DNA of 64,000 nucleotides from Mesostigma viride (lineage: Eukaryota > Streptophyta > Mesostigmatophyceae > Mesostigmatales > Mesostigmataceae). The stretch's first letter is position 1. Each line of letters starts with the position of its first letter. Below are positions 38,941 through 51,000 of the stretch, piece after piece. A program made the position numbers and the translations under genes. The stretch lies in contig RPFO01000175.1 of NCBI GenBank assembly GCA_009746045.1, positions 4,997,414 to 5,061,413 of the forward strand, read 5' to 3'. Below the pieces are notes generated by a model. That model ran no database searches, was not told the origin of the DNA, and worked only from the letters and a program-made list of their open reading frames with translations.

Positions 38941-40134
38941 CTAGCCCGCTAGGGGCGTCCACATCTTGTGGTTGATCATCAGGTCCCCGCCCCTCCAGTA
39001 CACCTTGGGCTTCTGGGGGTCCTGCTTATGGCGGAGGTATTCCGGCCACAGGTCGCGTCGCTGCTGTTGCTGAGCGGGGGTTAGGTCGTCATCCAGCGTC
39101 CAGGTGAGGTCGTGCAACCGCTTGCGACGAGAGAGGAACCGCTGCTTATCCTCAGGGGAGAGGAAGGTGAGCAGGACTGGTGGGGTGGCCGTCTTGTCCC
39201 GTGAGTGGGGAAGGCGGTGGCACCCACGCAGTTCTACCTCACCTACCAGGCCCATGAGGGTAAGAAGCTGTTTCTTGATCTCGTCAGCAAGGGAGGTTGA
39301 CGTCTCACCTGGCTTCTGGGGGAAGCGACGTAGCACCACTCGGCACTCGCGGCGAGCGCGATCGGTGACCTCCCGTTGCTGGGCCTGGCGGTGGTCCTCC
39401 AGCTCCTGGAGCTTCGTGGCGATGGCGTCGGTGGTGGAGGCGGTCGCTGTCCGCAGCAGGTCCGCGTAGGAGAGCGGGAGGTCACCAGCATCCTGCCGGG
39501 GTGGCTGGGAGGCAATGGTGGCCGTCTGCTCCGCTAGCTTTGGGACCTGTGTGGCCAGGGCCTCGGTGTGGGCGGTGATGGCCTCAAGCTTCTTCATGAG
39601 CACGCCGCACTTGCCTTCCACCTGGTTAAGGCGAGAGACAAGTGCAGCATGCGTTTCCGAAGCCTGCGCCGCGGTGTGTAGCGCCGTGAACTGGGGTTGT
39701 AGCTTGTGGACGACCTTGGTTTCCACGTTGGAGACCCGGGCCTCGACCGTGTTGAGCGTGGTGTTCAGCGAGGTCATCTTCTCGGCCAGCGGCCAGGTCA
39801 CGTGCTCCTCCAGCACTGCGCGGATGTCATCCTTGCAGAGGGAGGAAGCCGATGGGGCTGCCGGCTGTGCGGGGGCTGGGGCGTTGAGTGCGTTCCAAAG
39901 TTCTCTGTGGATGGCGCCGAAGCTGCGCTGGTAGTAGCTGGTCAAGATAGACTCGCGTTGGCGGGATTCGGCACAGGTGTAGAGCCAGGACGTGTCGCGG
40001 TAGTCGATAGCCGCCCCCCTTCTCCAGGGCACAAAGAGCTTCCGCTCCTGTGTGAGGAACTGGAGAACTTCGACGACTTCCTGCGGCGACAGCTGCTGCC
40101 ACTCGAGGAGGGAGAACATTCCGTCGCCGGGCAA
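38941..40134 (-). CDS. LINE (L1-like) ORF1 protein, intact ORF
   Basis: An open frame of 397 residues without introns. The N-terminal third is mixed. A heptad-rich segment follows (about residues 105-200, with MTSLNTTLNTVEARVSNVET and LVSRLNQVEGKCGVLMKKL) that looks like a trimeric coiled coil. The C-terminal part has an RRM-like pattern (RRECRVVLRRFPQK, then VELRGCHRLPHS, then VLLTFLSPEDKQRFLSRR) and the tail LDDDLTPAQQQQRRDLWPEY with KVYWRGGDLMIN. This architecture is that of ORF1p from L1-clade non-LTR retrotransposons, an RNA-binding chaperone. No ORF2 (endonuclease/RT) follows downstream on the same strand, where 400 bases on lies a piggyBac-like element. A decayed copy is at 7555-8970. 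Confidence 0.85.
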   Translation of the reverse strand: MPGDGMFSLLEWQQLSPQEVVEVLQFLTQERKLFVPWRRGAAIDYRDTSWLYTCAESRQRESILTSYYQRSFGAIHRELWNALNAPAPAQPAAPSASSLCKDDIRAVLEEHVTWPLAEKMTSLNTTLNTVEARVSNVETKVVHKLQPQFTALHTAAQASETHAALVSRLNQVEGKCGVLMKKLEAITAHTEALATQVPKLAEQTATIASQPPRQDAGDLPLSYADLLRTATASTTDAIATKLQELEDHRQAQQREVTDRARRECRVVLRRFPQKPGETSTSLADEIKKQLLTLMGLVGEVELRGCHRLPHSRDKTATPPVLLTFLSPEDKQRFLSRRKRLHDLTWTLDDDLTPAQQQQRRDLWPEYLRHKQDPQKPKVYWRGGDLMINHKMWTPLAG

Positions 40135-40838
40135 GAATTTGCTCCATTTGTGGCGATCGTGGCATGGTTTCTTGGGCTCAGGCGAGGCGCTTGGCGAGGG
40201 TTTGGCGGGTAAGCCTGGCGGCTGAACAATGGCGAGGGCGAGAGGGTTGGGCTGCCAGGGCGCTGGGAAGCTGTGCCAGCTCCTTTTCCAGCCCTCGTTT
40301 TGCTTTGGTAGTCGTCATAGCTGGTCACGTGCGTAACTTTGTCTATACTGCGTGGCAGCCGTAACCGTTTATACTGGCAAGTGCGTCTTAGAAAGGCGCA
40401 TCGAATGCAAGTGGTCTGACCGAATTTGGGGCTCAGACGCAAAAGATCTGAACTCCGCCGTCAGCCATACCGCCGTCAGCCATTTTCGTGAAGAGATTTA
40501 TTGTACATACTCACGACAACAAGTACTTCCTAAGCTCGTCGGCAAGTGAGTCTGGGGTTCAGTACAATGGCTACCATGATGGTCGCAGGGTGTGCCTTAG
40601 GTTGCGGGCACCCCATTTTAGGCGCACAACTAGGTGTTTGGCTATTTGTGGCATACCTGGGTTAACTTAACTCGTATATGGAAATAAAAAACACCCATTT
40701 CACCGGGAAAAATATGTGCTACATATCAAGGAGACAACCAACGCAGTATATCAAGGAGACAACCACCGCAGGCCAGAAATCGGGAGAATCGCATTATATG
40801 CGCGACATATACTCCCAATGGAGTTATATGTTCCAATT
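40135..40838. other. 5' flank of the LINE ORF1 and junk sequence with dispersed repeats
   Basis: Minus-strand sequence just upstream of ORF1 may be its 5' UTR. From about 40675 there is a foldback fragment ('aaaaaacacccatttcacc'), then a doubled start of the dispersed repeat at 40725-40795. Confidence 0.6.
40725..40800 (+). repeat. Dispersed repeat, duplicated 5' end
   Basis: Two successive starts ('atatcaaggagacaacc' at about 40724 and 40747), the second continuing 'gcaggccagaaatcgggaga'. It is followed by 'tactcccaatggag' and the AATTC array. A matching arrangement occurs at 43777-43850. Confidence 0.8.
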
Positions 40839-41046
40839 CAATTCATGAATTCAATTCAATTCAATTCAATTCAATTCAATTCAATTCAATTCAATTCAAT
40901 TCAATTCAATTCAATTCAATTCAATTCAATTCAATTCAATTCAATTCAATTCAATTCAATTCAATTCAATTTGACAATTCAATTCAATTCAATTCAATTC
41001 AATTCAATTCAATTCAATTCAATTCAATTCAATTCAATTCAATTCA
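40839..41046. repeat. (AATTC)n pentanucleotide array, left
   Basis: About 40 units with one short interruption ('ttgac' at about 40970), immediately left of the triplicated inverted-repeat element. Confidence 0.96.
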
Positions 41047-41103
41047 GTCGGGGTAAAATTGTCATGGCTCTTTTTTAGCAAATTTAGCAAATTAGCAAAT
41101 TAG

Positions 41104-41740
41104 CGGAAGGCGGGGGCCGAGATTAATTAAGAGGTACCTTGAAATTAAATAAGACGCACACCTCTATCGAGATATATGTTCGGAGGCGAATTTCTATTGG
41201 CGTTAATTTGTAGTATTGTACGAAAACATGTCAAGGGTGACGGAAAGAAGGACTTATGTTCCAATTCAATTCAATGCACGACGGTATTGGACGGAGTTCC
41301 CGGTCTGGCAAGCGGATTTTGGATCTCACGTTCAGAAAAGGGCTTGGGTACACGACGCGGCGCGACGTACGTTGTAAAATGGCTCGCAGAAAAGGAACCG
41401 TGGCGACTATTTGGCGCCGCGTCGGTCTTGACGTTGTTTGCTCCGTTGGATCTGCATCTACGGCGTTCGTGGGTTGTTTCGAAACCCGGTCGATGAGATT
41501 TTACGGAGAAGTAGGGTATATAAGTGATCTTTATTGTTTTCTTGATATAAGTGATCCTTTTTTGACCAAGCGGTGAACTGAATGTAGAAGTCGGAATAAA
41601 TTATACGGTCTGACACGTTGTCGTACTATACTACAACTTAACGCCAATAGAAATTCGCCTCCAAAAATATATCTGGATAGAGGCATGCCTCTTATTTAAT
41701 TTCAAGGTACCTCTTATTTAATCTCGGGCGGCGCCCTCCG
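41104..41740. mobile_element. Long-TIR element, tandem copy 1
   Basis: Long inverted repeats of about 110 bp. The left starts 'cggaaggcgggggccgag' and includes 'taagaggtaccttgaaat' and 'ggcgaatttctattggcg'. The right is the inverted form ending 'gcgccctccg'. The interior (about 400 bp) has an open reading frame beginning MFGGEFLLALICSIVRKH inside the left repeat and a TATATAA motif near its right. In this copy the frame is broken by loss of one A in 'ttccaattcaatt'. No known transposase or domain is recognised. Confidence 0.8.
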
Positions 41741-41938
41741 GGAGTCGGGGTAAAATTGGTTAATTTGTAAACTGGGGACAACCTAGTCAGTAAAAAAAAG
41801 TCTAAACTAGTCGGGGTAAAATGGGCTCTTTTTTAGCAAATTTAGCAAATTAGCAAATTAGCGGAAGGCGGGGTAAACTAGTCGGGGTAAAGGTAAAATT
41901 GGCTCTTTTTTAGCAAATTTAGCAAATTAGCAAATTAG

Positions 41939-42576
41939 CGGAAGGCGGGGGCCGAGATTAATTAAGAGGTACCTTGAAATTAAATAAGACGCATACCTCT
42001 ATCGAGATATATGTTCGGAGGCGAATTTCTATTGGCGTTAATTTGTAGTATTGTACGAAAACATGTCAAGGGTGACGGAAAGAAGGACTTATGTTCCAAA
42101 TTCAATTCAATGCACGACGGTATTGGACGGAGTTCCCGGTCTGGCAAGCGGATTTTGGATCTCACGTTCAGAAAAGGGCTTGGGTACACGACGCGGCGCG
42201 ACGTACGCTGTAAAATGGCTCGCAGAAAAGGAACCGTGGCGACTATTTGGCGCCGCGTCGGTCTTGACGTTGTTTGCTCCGTTGGATCTGCATCTACGGC
42301 GTTCGTGGGTTGTTTCGAAACCCGGTCGATGAGATTTTACGGAGAAGTAGGGTATATAAGTGATCTTTATTGTTTTCTTGATATAAGTGATCCTTTTTTG
42401 ACCAAGCGGTGAACTGAATGTAGAAGTCGGAATAAATTATACGGTCGGACACGTTGTCGTACTATTCTACAACTTAATGCCAATAGAAATTCGCCTCCAA
42501 AAATATATCTGGATAGAGGTATGCCTCTTATTTAATTTCAAGGTACCTCTTATTTAATCTCGGGCGGCGCCCTCCG
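41939..42576. mobile_element. Long-TIR element, tandem copy 2
   Basis: The same element as at 41104, 638 bp, with only scattered single-base differences. It keeps an uninterrupted 133-codon frame (42011-42412) containing MARRKGTVATIWRRVGLD. Flanking sequence outside the repeats ('gtcggggtaaaattgg', 'tagcaaatttagcaaatt') is duplicated too, so this is tandem duplication and not independent insertion. Confidence 0.82.
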
Positions 42577-42696
42577 GGAGTCGGGGTAAAATTGGTTAAT
42601 TTGTAAACTGGGGACAACCTAGTCAGTAAAAAAAAGTCTGGGGAGTCGGTTTAAAATTGGCTCTTTTTTAGCAAATTTAGCAAATTAGCAAATTAG

Positions 42697-43334
42697 CGGA
42701 AGGCGGGGGCCGAGATTAATTAAGAGGTACCTTGAAATTAAATAAGACGCATACCTCTATCGAGATATATGTTCGGAGGCGAACTTCTATTGGCGTTAAT
42801 TTGTAGTATTGTACGAAAACATGTCAAGGGTGACGGAAAGAAGGACTTATGTTCCAAATTCAATTCAATGCACGACGGTATTGGACGGAGTTCCCGGTCT
42901 GGCAAGCGGATTTTGGATCTCACGTTCAGAAAAGGGCTTGGGTACACGACGCGGCGCGACGTACGCTGTAAAATGGCTCGCAGAAAAGGAACCGTGGCGA
43001 CTATTTGGCGCCGCGTCGGTCTTGACGTTGTTTGCTCCGTTGGATCTGCATCTACGGCGTTCGTGGGTTGTTTCGAAACCCGGTCGATGAGATTTTACGG
43101 AGAAGTAGGGTATATAAGTGATCTTTATTGTTTTCTTGATATAAGTGATCCTTTTTTGACCAAGCGGTGAACTGAATGTAGAAGTCGGAATAAATTATAC
43201 GGTCGGACACGTTGTCGTACTATACTACAACTTAATGCCAATAGAAATTCGCCTCCAAAAATATATCTGGATAGAGGTATGCCTCTTATTTAATTTCAAG
43301 GTACCTCTTATTTAATCTCGGGCGGCGCCCTCCG
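42697..43334. mobile_element. Long-TIR element, tandem copy 3
   Basis: 638 bp, nearly identical to copy 2, with the same 133-codon frame (42769-43170). The spacing between copies 2 and 3 (758) is shorter than between 1 and 2 (835), because a short flank segment is repeated before copy 2. Confidence 0.82.
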
Positions 43335-43393
43335 GGAGTCGGGGTAAAATTGGTTAATTTGTAAACTGGGGACAACCTAGTCAGTAAAAAAAA

Positions 43394-43626
43394 ATCAATT
43401 CAATTCAATTCAATTCAATTCAATTCAATTCAATTCAAAAAAATCAATTCAATTCAATTCAATTCAATTCAATTCAATTCAATTCAATTCAATTCAATTC
43501 AATTCAATTCAATTCAATTCAATTCAATTCAATTCAATTCAATTCAATTCAATTCAATTCAATTCAATTCAATTCAATTCAATTCAATTCAATTCAATTC
43601 AATTCAATTCAATTCAATTCAATTCC
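43394..43626. repeat. (AATTC)n pentanucleotide array, right
   Basis: About 45 units with one 'aaaaaa' interruption at about 43437, immediately right of the triplication. It is the same unit as the left array. Confidence 0.96.
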
Positions 43627-44936
43627 ACGCGCCTTTTTCAGTATGATACATCATGGTGGTGCAGGTGCACTTAATTGTGCACCCAGATCGAGCAGGTGTA
43701 CTTTATACACCCTACCCTTGCTGGAAGTAGCCCAGAATGTATTGAAAGCCATAATTATGCCCCTTCTCAGGGATATCAAGGAGACAACCAGCGCAGGCAG
43801 GGATATGTGCTACATGTACTCCCAACGGAGATATGTTCCAAATTAATTTAAATTGAGTACTAAGCTAATCTCATTAGAAAAAAAATAATTACACGAAAGT
43901 TACATTTGAATATTGTCTGCATCACCGCATCCAGAATTGTTTGGCTAACACAGCTTACGAGGCGACAATGTGGACACTAGATTATTTATGGCTAGCCTAG
44001 TCCTGAAGTACATGCCAAACGGCAGCATTTTATGTAGTAGTATATGTTTATTGTTTGCACGAGATAATTGGACCACTCGATGACATAAGGAAGGGCTTCG
44101 ATGGCACCTCGTGCCATCTCGAAAACTTGTCTGTCTCGATATCCAGCCAGATTTTCTTGGTTTCAGCAGGTCCACCCTACCTGCGGGCAACAAGCAAGTT
44201 GCATGCAGCTTACGGTCAATATTCCCAATGTCCATGCGAGTCAGTAGGCAGTCCCTGAGCTTTCAGTGCCGGCTGCATCACCAGATGATTGCTGGCCATG
44301 TGTAGCAGGTTGTCTCCGTGATGTATAGCAGGTCAACTTGGATAGTTGTCGGGAGTTGTGTGCTGAGCTCCCATGTGCGGTTTGCGCCATGAAACTACCC
44401 CCACCTTTTCTTCAGGGACCTTGCAAGTCTGACACTCTTGAGCAGCAAATTGACATCTCGCATGCCCTGGCCGCATCATGCACGCGTTTGCGCCTGTGTT
44501 CTCCGCGCTATGTGCTGGCAACTGCAAGAGCCACATTAGGCTTGCAAGGGTCGGCCGGCACCACTTGCCGGGCGGCCAAGCAACACAGCGACAAGCGACT
44601 TGCTTGTCATGGACACAAGCAGACCAGTAGGCTACCCAAAACCCAAGAGACCGTGACGGAGAGCGATGCGCCCGTGTGGTCCCACCCCAGTGCCCATCCC
44701 CACAGCCTCTTGTAATACATGACAGCCTCTGCTAATACGTTTCATCGTCACTATCATCATCGTTTGCCTTCGTCACTATCCTTCGTCACTATCATCATCG
44801 GTAATACATGTCATCGTCGCTGTCATCATCGTCACTATCATCATCGTATGCCGTCGTCACTATCATCATCGGTAATACATGTCATCGTCGCTGTCATCAT
44901 CGTCACTATCATCATCGTATGCCGTCATCACTATCA
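43627..44936. other. Intergenic, 3' flank of the RBR ligase gene
   Basis: Contains a partial dispersed repeat (43777-43800), a short 'attgaaagccata..atgcccc' sequence also present at 36812, and the tail of the acidic minisatellite from about 44720. The plus-strand frame at 44338-44715 shows no domain. Confidence 0.55.
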
Positions 44937-45000
44937 TCATCGGTAATACATGTCATCGTCGCTGTCATCATCGTCACTATCATCATCATCCTCATACCCG
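44740..45000. repeat. About 71-bp tandem repeat across the stop codon of the RBR ligase
   Basis: Units of 'ggtaatacatgtcatcgtcg' plus 'ctgtcatcatcgtcac' and 'tatcatcatcgtatgc' recur at about 44802, 44873 and 44944. The copy at 44944 contains the real C-terminus (DDMYYR and stop). The two outer copies lie in the 3' UTR. Confidence 0.85.
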
Positions 45001-48000
45001 ACCCCGTGCGCCACGGCACCGTGACCAACCCCATCCTCGTCCTCACTCTCGCCCTCATCATCGTCATCATCATCATCCTCGTCCTCATCATCCTCATCCT
45101 CATCATCCTCGTCCTCATCATGACCACCTCCAAAACCTCTCCCTTCACCCCCATCCTCATCATCATCCCCATCATCCTCTTCCCCACCACTATCATCGCC
45201 GCTGTTGTCAACGTCCACGGCCACCTGCCTACGCCCCCGCGGCCCATCCTCCGGTCTTAACCTGGCCAGGTCGGGCCCGATCGGCCTCCGCGCCAGCCCA
45301 GGGTCTCTGCCCGCCGCCGCCTCGACGCTCTCCTTCTGGAGCCGGGCCAGCTCGGCCTCCTCGGCCCGCCGGTTGTCCTGCCACAGCAGGCAGCGCTGGC
45401 ACTCACGGCAACTCGTCTGGCCAGGGTCGAGCACATGCTGGCAAAAGTGCGCGTAGCCCACGTTCTTGGGGATGCCGCTGCGGCACACGTAGCAGGTCCA
45501 CGCGCCGCAGCGACACGTTATCTTATTGCAGCCTTCCTCTTTCACGATCTTCGTCTTGCAGGCGGAGCACTCGCGCACCATCTTGCGCGTCATGAGCTGA
45601 AGGGGGGAGGGGGAGGAATGGGGGGTGGGCGGGCGGAAAAGGGGGGTAGGAAAGTGGGGGTTGGGGGGGGGGGGGGTAGTCGAGGTCAAGGGGAGGGTCG
45701 GGAAAAAGTCCGGGTGGCAAGTCCAGGAACAGTGGTGGAAGTGTTGAGTATAAATCCTCACAAAATGTAATTACTACTAGTGTTCAATGAATGCATCAAT
45801 ACATTTCATTGAGTATAAATCCTCACAAAATGTCATTACTACTAGTGTTCAATGAATGCATCAATACATTTCATGTATGACTTCTAAATGAATTTATTAC
45901 ATTAGTGAAAAGAGAAATTCCAAACATGTCCACCCCCTACCATGAAACAGGCTAGCCAAGAGAACTAACAAACTGATTTCCCGGCTGATAGAATGTGCGC
46001 TTACGCCTTACAGCGCCTGGAGGATAAGGCGGCAACAGATTACGAGGCCAGGGAGAGAAGCATGAGAAACTATAGCTCGCGCAACACAGATGACTTGATA
46101 CAAAATCCAGGAACGCTGTAACACAGCAGAGCACCAGCCGGATTCTTACCTATGTGTTCCTGGGCATCCGGCTTTTGCGGCATCACGACATCACCTCTTC
46201 CCCCTTGCGAAGAAACAAAACAGCTTCAAAGAATGTGGTTGACTAGTAGATGCCGGAGTACCCTATCCTACGCACCGCAAATGTCCGGCAGAGCCATGCA
46301 CGGCGGAGACCAGCTGGCAGCTCGTGCCACTGTTGGCTGCCATCTAGGCGTGAGCGTACCTCGTCTACGGGAACAAACGATGGCATGCCTGCTCTACGAA
46401 CGGCATTGACGGCATGCCTCTTCTCAATAGCCAAAGGGTGTCATACCTCTACTGTCAACATAGATGATGGCATACCTCTCTTAGATAACCCAAGGACGGG
46501 ATGCCTCATTTATAGTGTTATAAAGCTGAAGAATGCTATCAAGATGAATAATGGCGTACCTTCTCTGTGAACAAGGCAAAGTATCGCATACCTCCTCTAT
46601 GCTGTGGCGGACGCTCGCCTGATCCTTCTTCTCGACCTCGTCACACCGCAGGGGTATGTGCGCCTCTTCGCCGCAACCCTTGCAGGTTTGCTGGCCACCC
46701 ATGCCGCCACGTGCAGGCATAGGCACGCGCACACGCACACGGACGCAGATACACACATGCACAAATGTGCACATATGACCGCACACAAGGTTCCGTGCAT
46801 ACCCAATGGGGTTCAGCGTATGCCATTGTAGCGCACACGTTCACACATCTGCACAACCTCAACCGCATCCACGCAAATGGGTCACCCGCTGTCTCCCCCA
46901 TTTCCCATCATAGCCAGTATCCCAACTGCAGCAGGCAGACATGGAGCAGGCGCTGGACATAGTGCATCCGCAACTCCCCAAGGGGAGCGCGTGACTTGTT
47001 AATGAATTCGTTGAATCAGGGAAAAGGACTGGGCAGGATCAGGCAGGTCAGGTGGATGGAGGAACCTGCTGGTGGAGGCAACTACTACGACACTATTAAG
47101 AACGCGGCCAGAGGCTTCCGTTGGATCGGCGACCAGCAATACGAAGTTCTTACGAATTTTTTTATCGTCTCGAGTTTTTCATGTTCTGTCGTACGAGGTT
47201 ATGGAGTTTCCTTGCGGACTAGTTTAGTGGCCATCTTTGCACGGAACATCGACCTGGTAGCCATGGCGGATCATGCAGTATGCGGCTATGGCGGCCTTTG
47301 CCTGTAGAGCATCAGTATGTGTGCGATATGAAGGTCCCGGCCAGCGGAATCCGGTTAGGGCATGAACGAGCCAGGTACGACAACGTATTTGCGTGTTGTT
47401 TGTAGCGGAATACGTCTCCCATGCATTAGAAATGACGATTTTATGCATGCATATTTCAGCAATGTTCCATGCCTGTTGTAAAGAGTGGTGTTAGCCCTGA
47501 AAGTGCCCAGTTTGTGGCATTTCTTTGGAGTATACCACTCCGTCAGCGCAGGTAGGCAACGTGTCTGTACTCCAGCACTTTTGGCAGCCTTTGATAGCGT
47601 GTTATAATGCATTATTGTGTTGCATGTCATAGATAGCTGTTTACATGCGCATAACCCACACACATGTATGAGCACGTTTTATAGGGGTAACGGGTTATCC
47701 GGGTGGTCTGACCCAAGGAAACCACCATTGGACTATCCAACTATGTTGTCCAATGTTGGTAGTGAGATTCCCTACCCTCCCTGGGAAGTTAGGGGGGGGG
47801 TAGACTTTTCCTTGGGCAAAAAAGATCGTCTTTTGGCCAAGTTTGACTGGAGCTATCATCCAAATGCTTCGATAAAGCCAAGGTATTATTGCATATTCTG
47901 AAAGCCCTTGAAGTGTAGATACTCCTAGCATCTTGGTTTGGGGTATTTGGAGTTGTGGCATGTGAGCTATGATTTTTTTCATTTTCAGGGGTATGAAAGT

Positions 48001-51000
48001 GCCAGAAATGGGTCAGCGGACTATGGGTCAAATTTAATACAAAGCTACCATATGAGTGAGTGAGTGCCTAATTCACCACAAATCAAACTATCAATGGACT
48101 CTCCTATGTTTTGCGCACCCGCCCACGCCCCCTGATTGTGCGCGCCTTCTTCTTCCCTCTCGCCTTGCTGGCCCTCATCTCCCTTACCGCCTACCCCGCC
48201 GGCGCCGGGGCGGGACGAGAAGCCCGGGACGATGCCTCCCAATTTTAAGACATCCTCTCCAGCAACTGACCACCCTCGCCAATGGATAGGCTACTAGTCC
48301 AAAAAAACATGTCCAACCAGCCAGAAACCAGCCCCGTCCGGTGAAGGCGGATAGCCTTCTGCCCCCGGCCTCGGAGGAGCCTATCCAAACTCTCCAGCCA
48401 TTACCGCGCCCCCGCACCAGCTGCCCAACACGCCCGCCACGTATGTCCACGCACTGCGACGCACTGCCACCAACGCCCACGAACGCCGCCAACTGCCGTG
48501 ACGACCGGGGGGGACGAGAGGTGGCCCTCGCGAAGCCTAGACCCGTGCAGCCCATGTTTCACAGTTGCCCCTGCCTTCACACTTGGTCTGCTAGTCCGAC
48601 CTTCCTACAAGTGGCCCACCCCAGCCCACCTTTCTTGCAGCTGACCCGCTGATCCTGTCTTCACGCAGATAACCCACCCAGCAAGCCTTCCTACAGTCGG
48701 CCCACTCAGCCCACTTCCTCAACTTTGGTCCATCCAAAGCATCCAAAGCCTGGGTCCAGGCCATTGGTCCATCCAAACCTCCTTAACTTTGATCCAGGCA
48801 TCCTTGCTGCTGTTAACCCACTCAGCCCACCACGCTGCACTTTCAGCCCACATTACAGTGCCCTCAACATTACCTTGTTGCAGTTTGGGCAGTCGAGGAT
48901 AGACGAACCCTCCGGCAGCTCTGCCGCATACTCGCACGCGTGGCAATTTGTCAGCCCCGGCAGCTGCGCGCGCTGCACGCTGTCCGCCACGCACTTGCGC
49001 TCGAACTTTTCCAACAGGCCGGGGGGCAATGCCGCTTGCAGCTGTAGTCGCCCATGCACACACACACGCACACACGCACACACGCACACACGCACACACA
49101 CACGAAGGCATGAGCAAGCGTGCACAGGGGAGGTAATCAAGTGGTGGTGAAAAGTCGCACGCGCTTGAGAGGCTTCAGCCGGCAGCGCCGCGCGCAGATG
49201 TGCTCGTCCACTCATGCACAAGGCGTGCAGGTATGTACGCAAGTACTCCCCCTCACACGCACAAGGGCACCAGCCCAAACATGCACACGGGCACATACCC
49301 CCACGCGCACGAAGGCATGAGCCCATACACTCACATGGGCATGCGACTACACACGCACAAGGGCACGCGCCCACGCACGCACAAGGGTGACACGGGCATG
49401 TGGGCAGGGGTTTGAGGCGCAGGCTGTTGAGAAGGTACGCCGCTTGTGGCTCAGGACGACACACGCTATGCCGGTTTCACATGCAGCCCCGTCAGGAGCT
49501 CGAACCCGCAGGCACATGGGCACGGAAAAGGGTTTGCAGGAATAAATTAAGGACGGATCAAAGTTTAGGTGCAGAGTTCAGCATAGAAGAAGACTTCAGC
49601 CGTGTTTTTAAACCACCATGGGCTCACTATGGACCTCCCCTCCACATCTTTGACACGGTTGATTCATCCCCGGAACTGAGGTGTGTGACGGGGCAGGGTG
49701 GGGGGTCGGGAAACAAGCAATTTCCTCACCTTGCCTGCACAGCCAGCACCCTTGCGGAGCATGGTCAGGGGTGTACGGCCAATAAGATATTGCATATTTA
49801 CTTAGTAATATCGCTTACTATTTAGCTTGACGACCGGCTTATGCCCTCCCCTGCACAAAGAAAAGGAGGGCGAGGTAGTTAACTCTTAGAGTAAGCGGAG
49901 GCTGGTTTGGCGCTCGCATCTACAGGCATACCACCTTCCACGCCGGGCGCATGACACCCCCCTGCGCCCCTCACCTGGGACTCAGGGATAAGTGCCTCGC
50001 AGCCGTCGGTGGACCTGCAGGGCAGCCCACGCTCCGCGCGCGTAGTGCCGAACAAGACTTCCTGTGGTGGGTGGTGGGTGGAGTGAGGGATGGGTGTGGG
50101 TGGGGGGTGAGGGAGATGTGGAGGGAGCAAAAAAAAAAAAAGTTCCTATTAGTCCATGCTAATTCGATATTCGGTCACATACTGCGCCCAGCATGTGCTG
50201 AACAAGACGCCCTGTGGGTGGGTGGGTGGGTGGGTCGGTGGGCGGGCGGGCGGGCGGGCGGGCGGGCGGGCGGGCGGGCGGGCGGGCGGCGGGCGGGCGG
50301 GCGGGCGGGCGGGCGGGCGGCGGGCGGGCGGGCGGGCGGGCGGGCGGCGGGCGGGCGGCGGGCGGGCGGGCGGGCGGGCGGGCGGCGGCGGGCGGGCGGG
50401 CGGGCGGGCGGGCGGGCGGGCCGGCGGGCGGCGCGGGCGGGCGGGCGGGCGGGCGGGCGGGTGGGTGGGTGGGTGGGTGGGTGGGTGCGTGGGTGGGGGA
50501 AGCACGATACCAAGGTCTGCAACAAATGTTTCGTCTACTACTATTAAAGGTTTCGTCCACTACTACGAGCATGAGCAGTGCCGAACAAAACGCCCTGTGG
50601 ATGTGTGTGCGTGTGTGCGTGTGTGTTTGTGTGTGTGCGTGTGTGCGTGTGTGCGTGAGTGTGTGCGTGCGTGTTTGTGTGTGTGTTTGTGCATGTGTGT
50701 TTGTGTGCGTGTGTGTGTTTGTGTGTGTCGGTGGTGGGAGAACGCATCTGCGTGGGGAGGAGGGGGAGGATAATGTCAAAAGTCATTCAGCACAAGACTT
50801 TGTCACATTACGACCGGCCATCACCCATGGATTGGATGGACTGGTCGCACCTCCACGAATCTCTTGACGCAATCCCTGCAGAACAGGTGCGCCTGCTGGC
50901 ACTGCACCATCAGCTGGATGGGGTAGTCTCCGTAACAGCACCTGCTTTTGAGGCCGGGCGGGTCCAGAACAGACGGACCATGCAAACAAGGGGGAGGGTG

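Noticed and set aside
44719-45595. Plus-strand His/Ser/Ile-rich ORFs
   Set aside because: Antisense of the acidic tail and RING2 exon of the RBR ligase.
50149-50867. Similar Gly/Arg- and Pro-rich ORFs in the RBR-ligase intron
   Set aside because: Products of the GGGC array and the adjacent GT-rich stretch.
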